From NCBI GenBank assembly GCA_003553165.1, contig PUOZ01000195.1, positions 1-22,023 of the forward strand: a stretch of DNA of 22,023 nt, written 5' to 3'. The notes under the pieces are model-generated. The model did not search any database. It was not told where the DNA came from and saw nothing but the letters and a program-made list of their open reading frames with translations. Below are positions 1-8,355 of the stretch, piece by piece. The stretch's first letter is position 1; every line of letters begins with the position of its first letter. The position numbers were made by a program, and so were the translations under genes. The DNA comes from Thioalkalivibrio sp. (GTDB lineage: Bacteria; Pseudomonadota; Gammaproteobacteria; Ectothiorhodospirales; Ectothiorhodospiraceae).

Positions 1-736
1 CGTCGGCGAAGGCCCCCTGCACCGGCTCGGGCGGCTGCGCCTGCTGCATCGACATGGCCGTGACGATCAGTCCCGCGCCGTAGGAATCCAGGGCCTGCTG
101 CAGGGTCTGGCGCGAGCTGATCGCGATCTCGCCACGACCCTCACCAAGGATGAAGTCCAGCCTGCTCTTGCCTACGCTCTCGCGAATGGCCGATTCCATC
201 AACTGCTGCACGGTGACGTCCGGATTGCGCACGTTGAACTTGTAGTCGACGACGTCCAGCACGCGATACTGGACCGCGATGTCGACGTCGATGATGTTTT
301 CGTCGGCGGTCAGCATCAGCGCCCGGTTCTGCAGGGTACGGATGCTGTCGACGTTTTCGACCTCCACGCGCTCGATCGGCCACGGCAGATGCCAGTTCGG
401 ACCGGGGGACGAGACTTGCTGGAAAGCACCGAAGCGCAACACCACGCCCCGCTCACCTTCGCTCACGATGTAGAAACCGGAGGCCAGCCACACCACCACA
501 GCGATGATGATCGCGAGACTCACCACGGCCTTGGAATTGCGACCCATTCCCGAGCCGCCGTCGCCACCCGAACTGCCGCTGCCACCGCCACCAAACAGGC
601 TGTTGATCTGCTGGGTGACCTTACGCATCATTTCTTCAAGATCGGGCGGACGCTGTCCGCCGCCACCGCTCCCGCCGCCACGTTGACCGCCGCTCCAGGG
701 ATCGCGCTGGTTGTTTCCCGGTTCATTCCAGGGCAT
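1..736 (-). CDS. hflK: HflK, membrane protease regulator subunit (3' end outside window)
   Basis: HflK pairs with HflC to form a large SPFH/prohibitin-type membrane complex that surrounds and modulates the FtsH AAA protease; most of the protein lies in the periplasm. The first 245 codons are present. Residues 1-65 are a Gly/Asn/Pro-rich cytoplasmic head (GGGSGGGG, then GGGGSGSSGGDGG), residues 70-89 are one transmembrane helix, and from about residue 90 the SPFH domain starts with VSEGERGVVLRFG and continues through PWPIERVEVENVDSIRTLQ, all typical of HflK. The start at 736 is supported by AGGAG nine bases upstream. The protein is cut by the window edge; HflK is usually about 400 residues, and hflC would be expected just beyond. 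Family knowledge: hflK usually follows hfq and hflX. Here the upstream neighbour is a repeat and malic enzyme, so it probably has its own promoter. Confidence 0.95.
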   Translation of the reverse strand, partial: MPWNEPGNNQRDPWSGGQRGGGSGGGGQRPPDLEEMMRKVTQQINSLFGGGGSGSSGGDGGSGMGRNSKAVVSLAIIIAVVVWLASGFYIVSEGERGVVLRFGAFQQVSSPGPNWHLPWPIERVEVENVDSIRTLQNRALMLTADENIIDVDIAVQYRVLDVVDYKFNVRNPDVTVQQLMESAIRESVGKSRLDFILGEGRGEIAISSRQTLQQALDSYGAGLIVTAMSMQQAQPPEPVQGAFAD

Positions 737-916
737 TTACTCTGACTCCTACTATCGGTACAGCCTTATGAACGTGAAACCCGCGTTTGGTTCGCCACGT
801 GTTCTACGCAGGGGCGGGCATTTTAGGCACCACCCCCCCACCTAGCAAGCCCGGGGCGCAGGGGAACCCGGAGGCCGGTCCTGCAACGCCGCTTTTGGCG
901 CAAGCGAAAAGAGGTT

Positions 917-1104
917 CTTGATTCGCATCAAAGCTCCGCAGGTGGTCGGATTGCCGCTGTTTCAAGGGACGCCCTGCGGGAGGCCAGCCTCCGGGCGAAG
1001 GGCTTCCGCCGTTCGGTCGCCGAGAGGGCTCGCCTCCCACAGGGCACGGGGTATGCGGGGGCCGTTGCGCGGGAGCGCATTCCCTGCGGAGCTTGCGCGA
1101 TGAT
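917..1104 (+). repeat. Interspersed repeat, copy 1 (REP/BIME-like core at 978-1044)
   Basis: This is one of three related copies in the window (also 6918-7203 and, inverted, 10792-10973). Shared blocks in order are AAGCTCCGCAGGTGGTCGG, CAAGGGACGCC, a 67-bp core, GTTGCGC, and ATTCCCTGCGGAGCTTGCG. The core (978-1044) opens with GGGAGGCCAGCCTC, closes with GAGGGCTCGCCTCCCACAGGG, and can fold as two REP-like units in inverted orientation. It begins 12 bases beyond the malic enzyme stop codon and lies in the gap upstream of hflK, so it may shape 3' ends of the malic enzyme transcript. The rest of the gap, 737-916, holds no gene I can support. Confidence 0.85.
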
Positions 1105-1116
1105 CAGGAAGAGGTT

Positions 1117-2790
1117 TCAGACAACGTAGCTCACGTATTCGGGGTCATACATCTGCGCCTCGACCCATGCCTCCAGGTCCGCTGGACACTCCATTCCCGC
1201 GAGTTCCTCGGCGAAGGCCACCTCCGCAACCGCAACGGCGATCCGGGCCGAGACCTCGCGTACCCGCGCGAGCGCAGGGAACAGGCTGCCCTGTGCAAGA
1301 TCCTCATCGCGCACCGTCTCGGCAAGGGCCCGGGCGGCCACCATGAACATGCCGTCGGTGACCCGCGAGGCCTGCACCGCAACCGCCCCCAGGCCCACGC
1401 CCGGGAAGATATAGGAATTGTTGCCCTGACGCGGCACGAAGCTCCGCCCACCGACGTCCAACGGGTCGAACGGGCTACCCGAGGCGAACAGTGCGCGGCC
1501 CTCGGACCAGGCGTAGGCCTGCTCGGCCGTGCACTCCGCCCGGGAGGTAGGGTTGGAGAGCGCGAACACGATCGGGCGGTCATTCAGGCGCGCCATGCTC
1601 TCGATGACATCACGGGTGAACGCACCCGCTACCGCGCCGACACCGATGATGGCCGTCGGGCGCAGCACCTCCACCGCCTCCAGGAAGCTGACGAGCGGTG
1701 GGTGCTCGTGGGCGTAGGGCCGCTTGTGTTCGGCCAGTGCCGAGCGGCCTCGTACCACCAGCCCCCTGGAGTCGACCATCCAGGAACGGCGCCGCGCGCT
1801 CCCCTCCTCCATGCCTTCCGCCACCAGTGCGGAGGTCAGCAGATCGGCGATGCCGGTGGCTGCCTCGCCCGCACCCAGAAACAGGAAGGTCTGGTCGCGC
1901 AGGGGCCGATTGGTCACCCGGAGCGCCGACAGGATCCCCGCCAGCGTGACCGCGGCCGTGCCCTGGATGTCATCGTTGAAACAGGGTAGCCGGTCACGGT
2001 AGGTCTGCAGCAGGCGAAAGGCGTTGTGATTGGCGAAGTCCTCGAACTGCACAACGACTCCGGGGAAGACTTCCTGCGTGGCCTCGAGAAACTCTGCCAT
2101 GAGTTCGTCATATTCGGTTCCGGCAAGGCGCCGCCGGCGCAGGCCCAGGTAGAGCGGATCCTCGAGCAACGACTCGTTGTTGGTCCCGACGTCGAACATC
2201 ACCGGCAGACAACGGCGCGGATGCACCCCGGCGCAGGCGGTGTACAGGGCCAGCTTGCCGATCGGGATTCCCATGCCGCTGGCACCGAGGTCGCCCAGGC
2301 CCAGGATGCGCTCACCGTCGGTGACCACGATGATCCTTGCGTCCCGGTAGGGCCAGTTACGCAGCACGGACGCCACCTGGCCGCGATCCTCCGCCGAGAC
2401 GTACAACCCGCGCGGGCTGCGGTAGATGTGGCCGTATTCCTGGCAGGCCAGCCCGACGGTCGGCGTGTAGATCACCGGCATCATTTCGTCGGGGTTCTCC
2501 ACGACCACCCGGTAGAAGAGCGCCTCGTTCCGGTCCTGCAGGCTCTGGAGCATGATGAAACGCTCCAGTGGCGAGTCGAGGCGCCGAAAGTTTTCCAGCA
2601 CTCTCGCCACCTGTTCCTCCTGGCTGGACACATGCGGCGGCAGGAGTCCCGTCAGCCCCAGCACATCGCGTTCGCGCGCCGTAAAGGCCGAGCCCTTGTT
2701 CAGGGAGGGGTCGCGCAACAGCGCCATGCCGCGGGGGAACCATTCGGGGAGGGGGCCTGGCAGAGCCTCGCCAGGTAGTTGCTGCGGCAT
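1117..2790 (-). CDS. maeA: NAD(P)-dependent malic enzyme, MaeA/SfcA type
   Basis: The enzyme catalyses oxidative decarboxylation of malate to pyruvate and CO2 with reduction of NAD(P), linking the citric acid cycle to pyruvate in the cytoplasm. With the start at 2790 it has 557 residues, close to the usual length of about 565 for the large-subunit family. Visible motifs are VIYTPTVGLACQEYG near 106-120, LGDLGASGMGIPIGKLALY near 165-183 with the catalytic Lys, metal-binding FEDF near 249 and FNDDIQGTAA near 271-280, and the Rossmann GAGEAATG near 306. An in-frame ATG at 2850 has no ribosome binding site, whereas GAGG lies about ten bases before 2790, so the shorter form is chosen. Cofactor choice (NAD or NADP) cannot be read from the sequence by eye. 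The next gene upstream is the EF-hand protein, 132 bases away on the same strand. Confidence 0.93.
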   Translation of the reverse strand: MPQQLPGEALPGPLPEWFPRGMALLRDPSLNKGSAFTARERDVLGLTGLLPPHVSSQEEQVARVLENFRRLDSPLERFIMLQSLQDRNEALFYRVVVENPDEMMPVIYTPTVGLACQEYGHIYRSPRGLYVSAEDRGQVASVLRNWPYRDARIIVVTDGERILGLGDLGASGMGIPIGKLALYTACAGVHPRRCLPVMFDVGTNNESLLEDPLYLGLRRRRLAGTEYDELMAEFLEATQEVFPGVVVQFEDFANHNAFRLLQTYRDRLPCFNDDIQGTAAVTLAGILSALRVTNRPLRDQTFLFLGAGEAATGIADLLTSALVAEGMEEGSARRRSWMVDSRGLVVRGRSALAEHKRPYAHEHPPLVSFLEAVEVLRPTAIIGVGAVAGAFTRDVIESMARLNDRPIVFALSNPTSRAECTAEQAYAWSEGRALFASGSPFDPLDVGGRSFVPRQGNNSYIFPGVGLGAVAVQASRVTDGMFMVAARALAETVRDEDLAQGSLFPALARVREVSARIAVAVAEVAFAEELAGMECPADLEAWVEAQMYDPEYVSYVV

Positions 2791-2922
2791 CGCGGAATGT
2801 CCTCGGCGGAGCGGTAATGAGTGGGCAAAAGGCGTACAGGGAAGAGGCATATGGACCGGGTCCGACTACGCAGTATCCGGCGCCCCTCCCGGCGCGTCAA
2901 CCGGTCCGCAGAGCGCCCGTGC

Positions 2923-5112
2923 TCAGCCGCCGCCGGTGGACCGAAAGCGTTCCAGCACCTGCTCGATCAGGGGATCCAGGTAGCCCTGCTGCCACGCAGC
3001 GACAACCGCGATCACCACTACAGTCAGAAACAGGTAGGTCTTCCAGGGCCGTTTGTTTTCCGCGTAGGGATCGTCCAGGGAACGCTGCGAGCCAGCCGGC
3101 AGCGCCGCCACGCCGGTGAGCGAGGCGCCGAACGGCAGGTTGATCCTGGCCCGGGTATTCACGGCCCAGCCGTTGGCATCCAGCAACGGAGCCAGGTTGC
3201 GCTGGCGCAGCTTCAGCCAGGCCAGCAGCATCGAGGGGCCGGAGATGGCCAGCAGCACGCCCAGCGCGACCAGCGGCAATTGCCACCAGGCGAGATTGAA
3301 CAGTCCGGCAACGACCGCGGCAAGCGCGGTGCCAATAGCGCCGATTGCCAGTCCGATGGCCGCGAAGATGCCGGCAAACCTGGCGATGTCGAACGGTGTC
3401 TGCTGGGCGCCACCCCGGCCGGACTCGGCCCGTGCGACGGCACCGGTGACGCCGGACATGGCCTCCTCCTCCAGCGCCTGGTCGCGGGAGGCCGCGAACT
3501 TCTGGACCTGCTCCTGGATCATCCGGGCGATGCGCTTGTACGGAGACCAGAACGCCTGCCGTACGCTGATCGGGTGCTCGACGAGCTTCACCACCGTCGC
3601 GTCCCAATCCAGACCGCTGCGGTCATAGAAGACACCGTTCCGGCCGACCATCACGTTGTCGGCATCGCCGTCGGTGAGGCCGGCAACGATGGTCATCGGC
3701 TGCTGGCCCTTGCGCTCGCAGTGGCAGTAGACCAGATAGGTACCGCTGAAGTGGGCTAGAGCACTGTGCCGGGTCATGTCGTCCACGCGCAGGCACAGGT
3801 TGCAGCTGCGGCGATCGAGATACAGCGTGCCGGCCTGGAAGATCGCCTTGCGGCGGGCGCTGTAGAAGTCCCGCAGCGACACGAAGTTGTTGAGCAGCGC
3901 GAAGAGATCCCGATGGTAACGGGCCAGCCGCTCCACCGCGTCGATCGACGCGGTCTGCTCCTCCACGGCTCCGTCCTTCGCGATCAGGTCCGCGATCGCC
4001 TCGCGCACACCGCCGTCCACCATGGCGCGAAGGCGTTCCGCGCCCAGGGACGCCACGTGCTCGCCCGCCTTGCCCGCCAGCCAGGCTCGATACGGCGCGA
4101 GGCGGGCGGAGACCGCCTCCCAGTCCTCCAGGCTCAAACTCTCGCGCGCTCCCAGGAGTGGGTTGACGACATCCCTGCCCAGGCGCTCGATCGATTCGGC
4201 CCAGGCTGGATTGAGGCCTTCCCCCAGCGGCAGCGGCCGCCCCGCTGCGACCTCGGCCAGCGGCAGCGCCGCAACCGCTGCCGCCGAAACGGCGATCTCC
4301 CCGGCGGCCAGTGCTGCGTAGACCGCAGCGTCCGGGTTCAGCGCAGCGGTGGCACGCGCATCGAAGGCGGCCAGGCGACAGCGCGTAAAATAATCATCGA
4401 CCTTGGCGCGCACCGATTCGAAAACCTCGGTGGCCGCAGCAGTCGCCTCCCCCAGGGGCAGCACTTCTTCCGGGTTGGCCTGCCCCGCTTCCCACCAATC
4501 GAGAAAGTCCCGGGCCTCGGTGAAAAAGGCCTCCAGTTTCTCCTGCGAGACGCCCGGCTCACCGCTCAGGTCAGCCTCCGGCCCGAAGCGCTCCATGATC
4601 TCCCCCATCACCGAGCGGATCTCCTCGTCGTCGCTCAGCGCGGGGGGGACGATGCCATCGCCATTGAAGCACCGGGCGCTGAAGATGGCGGTCTTGTCGG
4701 AGCTTTCATCCACGGAAACGGCGTCCGCGCCGGATCTTTGCAGGTTGGCGAGGATCTGGCGGGCGGAGGCAAGGAGCCGGACGCCTTCGGGTGTCGAGTC
4801 GTCGATCGCGTCCAGGGGCAGCGCATCGCCGCCCTCGATCAGCCTGGCAGGATCCTTCAGCAGCGAGCAGGACCAGGACACGGCATCGAGGATCTCCGGC
4901 ACACGAACATGGCCATCGCCGTTGGCGTCGAGCAGTTCGAGGGTGCGCGTATCGAACTCCAGCCCCGAGGTCGGACAGCTCAGCACCGACCAGAGCTTGG
5001 GATCGAGCTCGCTCAGATGAACCAGATCCTCAGCGGTATCCAGACGGACCTGATCAAAACCGCCGGAGCGAAAGAAACGCCAGCGATGCGGTGAGCGCCC
5101 CATGTCAGTCAT
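2923..5112 (-). CDS. Uncharacterised EF-hand protein with C-terminal membrane segments
   Basis: I do not recognise a named family with known function. With the start at 5112 the product has 729 residues. Residues 62-73 form a textbook EF-hand calcium loop (DANGDGHVRVPE: Asp62, Asn64, Asp66, Gly67, Glu73). A long, mostly helical, acidic middle follows. Around residues 420-450 there are two close Cys pairs, CNLC and CHC, in a context (RRSCNLCLRVDD ... YLVYCHCERKG) that suggests a metal site. Near the C-terminus there are probable transmembrane helices at about 579-603, 610-632 and 691-708. No signal peptide is seen, so the N-terminal bulk is probably cytoplasmic. The frame is open to 5268, but the segment upstream of 5112 has no ribosome binding site and looks non-coding; ATG at 5103 is an alternative. 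It is divergent from the patatin gene across 192 bases. The function is unknown; a calcium-responsive membrane protein is only a guess. Confidence 0.85.
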   Translation of the reverse strand: MTDMGRSPHRWRFFRSGGFDQVRLDTAEDLVHLSELDPKLWSVLSCPTSGLEFDTRTLELLDANGDGHVRVPEILDAVSWSCSLLKDPARLIEGGDALPLDAIDDSTPEGVRLLASARQILANLQRSGADAVSVDESSDKTAIFSARCFNGDGIVPPALSDDEEIRSVMGEIMERFGPEADLSGEPGVSQEKLEAFFTEARDFLDWWEAGQANPEEVLPLGEATAAATEVFESVRAKVDDYFTRCRLAAFDARATAALNPDAAVYAALAAGEIAVSAAAVAALPLAEVAAGRPLPLGEGLNPAWAESIERLGRDVVNPLLGARESLSLEDWEAVSARLAPYRAWLAGKAGEHVASLGAERLRAMVDGGVREAIADLIAKDGAVEEQTASIDAVERLARYHRDLFALLNNFVSLRDFYSARRKAIFQAGTLYLDRRSCNLCLRVDDMTRHSALAHFSGTYLVYCHCERKGQQPMTIVAGLTDGDADNVMVGRNGVFYDRSGLDWDATVVKLVEHPISVRQAFWSPYKRIARMIQEQVQKFAASRDQALEEEAMSGVTGAVARAESGRGGAQQTPFDIARFAGIFAAIGLAIGAIGTALAAVVAGLFNLAWWQLPLVALGVLLAISGPSMLLAWLKLRQRNLAPLLDANGWAVNTRARINLPFGASLTGVAALPAGSQRSLDDPYAENKRPWKTYLFLTVVVIAVVAAWQQGYLDPLIEQVLERFRSTGGG

Positions 5113-5304
5113 CACAGCCCCCCAGTCGACCGCTACGGATTCAGGTCCGGACCGCATTGTCGGCCGGAGCCACGATGCACGACCTGGACTTGCGGTCGCG
5201 GAGGAGCCGTCGTCATCTTGGCGCTCCAAGAGTACAACGCTGGACCCGCCGCGCAAAGAAGCGAACAATGAACTGCAGGGGGCACTACCTGAGACGGAGG
5301 GACC

Positions 5305-6243
5305 ATGGCACAGCCAGGCAGCTCAGCGAGGCCGGCCAAAGCGCGGACCGTTTCCCTGGTGCTGGGCTCCGGCGGGGCCCGCGGTCTGGCCCATATCGGT
5401 GTCATCGAGGAGCTGGAGGCGCACGGTTACGAGATCCGCGCGATCGCGGGCAGTTCGATGGGGGCACTGGTCGGTGGCATCTTTGCCATGGGCGAGCTGA
5501 CGACCTATCGGGACTGGGTCGAGGGTCTCAGCCAGACCGACGTCGTCAGCCTACTCGACTGGTCGTTTTCCAGTGGCGGCATGATTCGCGGCGACAAGCT
5601 CATCCGTAAACTGAAGGACCTCGTCGGCGACAGCGACATCGAGGACCTGCCGATCAGCTACACGGCCGTGGCCGTGGATATCGAACGCGGCAGGGAGATC
5701 TGGATGAGTGATGGCCCCCTGTTCGACGCGATCCGCGCCTCCATCGCCATCCCTGCGGTATTTGCGCCGCACCGGTACCGCGGGCGGACGCTGGTGGACG
5801 GAGGCCTGCTCAACCCGGTGCCGGTCGCGCCGACCCTGCGCACCCTGACCGACCTCACCATCGTCGTGGACGTGAATGGACCGACGTCGGCGACTGCCGA
5901 GGACCAGGACGAGGACCAGGACGTAGGCGACGACGAAGCGGAAGAATCCGGCGTGTTGCGACGGATGCTGGGATACGTGGAGTCGCTCGGCATGAACGGG
6001 ACGCCCACTGCGGAAGGAATGGCCCTGTCGGAGGTTCTGATGCGCTCACTGGAGACCATGCAGGGGGCCTTGACCCGACACCATCTGGCGGTCTTTCGTC
6101 CCGACCTCGTGATCAGCATTCCCAAGAACACCTGCATGGTGCACGAGTTCCACAAGGCCCGGCCGGTGATCGAACTGGGCCGCAAGACGACCCGCGAGAG
6201 GTTGCAGGCCATCGGTGACGAAAACGCCGGCACACCGTATTGA
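5305..6243 (+). CDS. Patatin-like phospholipase family protein (RssA/NTE type)
   Basis: A predicted serine acyl hydrolase of 312 residues. The patatin signature is complete: the oxyanion-hole loop GSGGARG at 21-27, the nucleophile elbow GSSMG at 49-53 with Ser51, and the catalytic Asp165 in VDGGLLNPVPV. Proteins of this type hydrolyse phospholipids or other acyl esters; the substrate here is unknown. There is no signal peptide and no transmembrane segment. An unusual very acidic stretch (about 199-216, EDQDEDQDVGDDEAEE) interrupts the domain after the DGG motif. The start is supported by GGAGG four bases upstream. The divergent neighbour is the EF-hand protein; a small membrane protein follows 160 bases downstream on the same strand. 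Confidence 0.92.
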   Translation: MAQPGSSARPAKARTVSLVLGSGGARGLAHIGVIEELEAHGYEIRAIAGSSMGALVGGIFAMGELTTYRDWVEGLSQTDVVSLLDWSFSSGGMIRGDKLIRKLKDLVGDSDIEDLPISYTAVAVDIERGREIWMSDGPLFDAIRASIAIPAVFAPHRYRGRTLVDGGLLNPVPVAPTLRTLTDLTIVVDVNGPTSATAEDQDEDQDVGDDEAEESGVLRRMLGYVESLGMNGTPTAEGMALSEVLMRSLETMQGALTRHHLAVFRPDLVISIPKNTCMVHEFHKARPVIELGRKTTRERLQAIGDENAGTPY

Positions 6244-6403
6244 CTGCTCGACCGCGGGCGATGGGGACACGAGCAAATGGCGGCTCGCGATATACTGGGC
6301 CGGCTCGACCGCTCGCGTCCGCTTGCGCAGATCGAGCCATGCACAGGGATACAGACACCCGCTGCGAAGCGAGGGTGCAGCAATCAACCGAGGAGGAGAA
6401 GGC

Positions 6404-6775
6404 ATGCATGTCATGAAGTTCGGGGCCAGAGGGTCGTCCGGTGCAGGGCTGATCAGCCTCTTCGTCGCAGTGCTGATGGTCGCCGTGCTCTACGTCGGCG
6501 GGGAGTGGTTCGTGACCCAGCATGTGAAGACCGCGCTCACGGAGATCCTGCGCCAGGATACGCGCACGGAACTCGAGGTCGAGTCGGTGGGCCTGGACGG
6601 CTGGCTGTTCAGCGGGCGGCGCTCCGGCGACGCCGTGGTCCTTCTGCCCTCCAACGAACGCGTGCCCGTCGAATTCAGGATGATCGGAAACCCGATCACC
6701 GGCTCGACCATCACGGTGGAAGGAGACCAACGCCTGAAGCTGCGCCTGCGAGACCTGTTCGGAGACATCCTCTGA
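6404..6775 (+). CDS. Small membrane-anchored protein, unknown function
   Basis: I do not recognise the family. The product has 123 residues. After a short basic N-terminus (MHVMKFGARG) there is one hydrophobic segment at about 14-35 (LISLFVAVLMVAVLYVGGEW), with no obvious signal-peptidase site, so it is probably a signal anchor. The remaining 85 or so residues look like a soluble beta-rich domain, presumably periplasmic. AGGAG with good spacing precedes the ATG at 6404 (an in-frame ATG at 6413 is possible), and codon use matches the neighbours. It follows the patatin gene by 160 bases on the same strand, so they may be co-transcribed. Frame and ribosome binding site support a real gene; the function is open. 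Confidence 0.7.
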   Translation: MHVMKFGARGSSGAGLISLFVAVLMVAVLYVGGEWFVTQHVKTALTEILRQDTRTELEVESVGLDGWLFSGRRSGDAVVLLPSNERVPVEFRMIGNPITGSTITVEGDQRLKLRLRDLFGDIL

Positions 6776-6917
6776 CCACACCACCCGGGGTCGGACCAAG
6801 ACAGGTCATTGATTTATAACAATAACGTTTCCATTTCGCGATCGAATAAGGCCTTAGAGGCGCATTTTTTGCCCCAAAAAGGCGGCAATAAGGCGACGCC
6901 ACTTTCCATCCCGATCG

Positions 6918-7203
6918 TGATTATCATGGAAGCTCCCCAGTTGGTCGGACTGGTACTGCCTTAAGGGACGCCCGTTTGGGAGGCCAACCTCTGGGCGAAG
7001 GTTTTCCGCCATTCGGTCGCCGAGAGGGCTCGCCTCCCACAGGGGGCGGCTTGGGCATGGCCCTGTGGGAGGCCAGCCTCTGGGCGAAGGTTTTCCGCCA
7101 TTCGGTCGCCGAGAGGGCTCGCCTCCCACAGGGTGGGGGAATTTGGGGGGGCAGGGGGAGCGTTGCGCACGAGCGGATTCCCTGCGGAGTTTGCGTGATC
7201 ATC
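6918..7203 (+). repeat. Interspersed repeat, copy 2, with tandemly duplicated 67-bp core
   Basis: This has the same architecture as copy 1 but the palindromic core occurs twice, at 6978-7044 and 7067-7133, 89 bases apart. The two cores differ at one position by eye (CCAACC versus CCAGCC). The outer blocks are again AAGCTCC...TTGGTCGG on the left and CGTTGCGC...ATTCCCTGCGGAGTTTGCG on the right. The duplicated inverted pairs are what a bacterial interspersed mosaic element made of REP units looks like. It lies between the small membrane protein and the metallophosphoesterase-like gene. The rest of this gap, 6776-6917, is AT-richer than the surroundings and holds no gene I can support. Confidence 0.88.
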
Positions 7204-7291
7204 CGGATCCATATTGATACTTGCGGTACCGCGATCTACCCTGCTTTTAATGGTCCATCAGACCCTTGAACCGTCCGGAGATGCTTGTGCC

Positions 7292-7360
7292 GTGACCGAT
7301 CTTGCCCTCTTTCTGCTTTCCGGCACTCTGGTCGCCTTCGGTGCCGCCAGGCAGGCTTGA
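7292..7360 (+). CDS. Possible 22-codon leader peptide upstream of the metallophosphoesterase-like gene
   Basis: A GTG-initiated open frame encodes 22 residues, beginning MTDLALFLLSGTLVAFGA if GTG is read as Met, and is largely hydrophobic. Its stop codon lies five bases before the ATG at 7366. GGAG stands eleven bases upstream of the GTG. The close spacing would allow translational coupling with the downstream gene. It is too short to judge by codon use and I know no matching family, so it could be chance. Confidence 0.22.
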   Translation: MTDLALFLLSGTLVAFGAARQA

Positions 7361-7365
7361 CCCAG

Positions 7366-8337
7366 ATGGCGACCGATGCCCGGACTCCCGGCCGTACCTG
7401 TCCGATCACCTATCGAACCCGGGCGTCCGCAATCGCACGGCTGACCCCGTTGCAGGCGGACAGCTTTTACGTCGTCGGCGGACTTTACGGCAACCTCGAA
7501 GCGCTGGACGCGATCGAGGCACTGGCCGGCCACGAAGCCGCAACGGGACTCCCTCGACCACAACTGGTGTTCAATGGCGACTTTCACTGGTTCGACGCAG
7601 AGCCGGCCTGGTTCGCCGCGGTCCAGCGTCGCGTTGGCGCCCACACCGCGAGCCTGGGCAACGTGGAAGCTGAACTGCTCGATCCGCAACCGGGCGCGGG
7701 CTGTGGCTGCGCCTACCCCGCCTCGACGCCGGAGCAAACGGTGGCATGGTCGAACGCGATCATGGCAAGGCTTCAGGAAGCTGCCCGCATCGCCGACCCT
7801 CTCGTGAACGAACTCCGTGCCCTGCCCCCACAGCTCCGGCTTCAGGTCGGGAACTGCCGGATCGGCGTGGTGCACGGGGACCCGGAAAGCCTTGCGGGGT
7901 GGGGCCTTGAACTCGACGCAATGCCGCCCATCGGTGACAGCCACCCCCGGCTGGAACAATGGTTCCTCGATGCGGACGTGGACCTGCTGGCCAGCAGCCA
8001 CACCTGCCGCTGTTTCGCCCAGAGCTTTCCGGGCGGCCGGGCGGTATTCAACAACGGTGCCGCAGGTATGCCGGACTTCGCCGGTGACAGCCGGATCATG
8101 ATCACGCGTTTGTCGCGGCACCCACCCGTCCTGCCTGAAGGACACGGGAGCGTCTGCCGGACAAGGGTGCGGGACGCGCACGTCGATGCGATCCTGCTGC
8201 CGTGGGACCGAGAGGCCTTCCTGCGCCGCTTCGATGGGGTATGGGGGCGGAAATCACCGGCGCAACTCAGCTATCGCCGCCGGATCACGGATGGACCCGA
8301 CCATCACGCTGCCGCAGCCTGCCGAATCCATGCCTGA
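7366..8337 (+). CDS. Metallophosphoesterase-like protein with degenerate first motif
   Basis: The product has 323 residues and follows the calcineurin-like phosphoesterase plan: YVVGGLYGNLEALDAI at about 35-50 (where GDxHGN is expected), LVFNGDFHWFD at 67-77, LGNVE at 97-101, VVHGD at 168-172, SSHTCRC at 210-216 and VFNNGAAGMPDF at 227-238. The first motif has Gly-Leu-Tyr in place of the usual metal-binding Asp-x-His, so the metal centre is altered or the family is specialised. There is no signal peptide. The frame is open upstream from a TTG at 7285, but ATG at 7366 fits the conserved region better. It converges with the CIA30-domain gene, with 18 bases between stops. The substrate is unknown. 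Confidence 0.8.
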   Translation: MATDARTPGRTCPITYRTRASAIARLTPLQADSFYVVGGLYGNLEALDAIEALAGHEAATGLPRPQLVFNGDFHWFDAEPAWFAAVQRRVGAHTASLGNVEAELLDPQPGAGCGCAYPASTPEQTVAWSNAIMARLQEAARIADPLVNELRALPPQLRLQVGNCRIGVVHGDPESLAGWGLELDAMPPIGDSHPRLEQWFLDADVDLLASSHTCRCFAQSFPGGRAVFNNGAAGMPDFAGDSRIMITRLSRHPPVLPEGHGSVCRTRVRDAHVDAILLPWDREAFLRRFDGVWGRKSPAQLSYRRRITDGPDHHAAAACRIHA

Positions 8338-8355
8338 GCAGTTGGGGACCGGTCG

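Noticed and set aside
1093..1989. A 298-codon frame on plus opposite the malic enzyme
   Set aside because: It is the mirror of a well-identified enzyme gene in GC-rich DNA, where antisense frames stay open by chance.
6851..6870. GCC-TTAGA-GGC followed by a T run as a terminator after the small membrane protein gene
   Set aside because: The stem is only three base pairs, too weak to support.
6978..7133. Two regularly spaced repeats that could suggest a CRISPR array
   Set aside because: The units are 67 bp and palindromic, occur singly elsewhere, and have just one 22-bp spacer; no cas gene is present.
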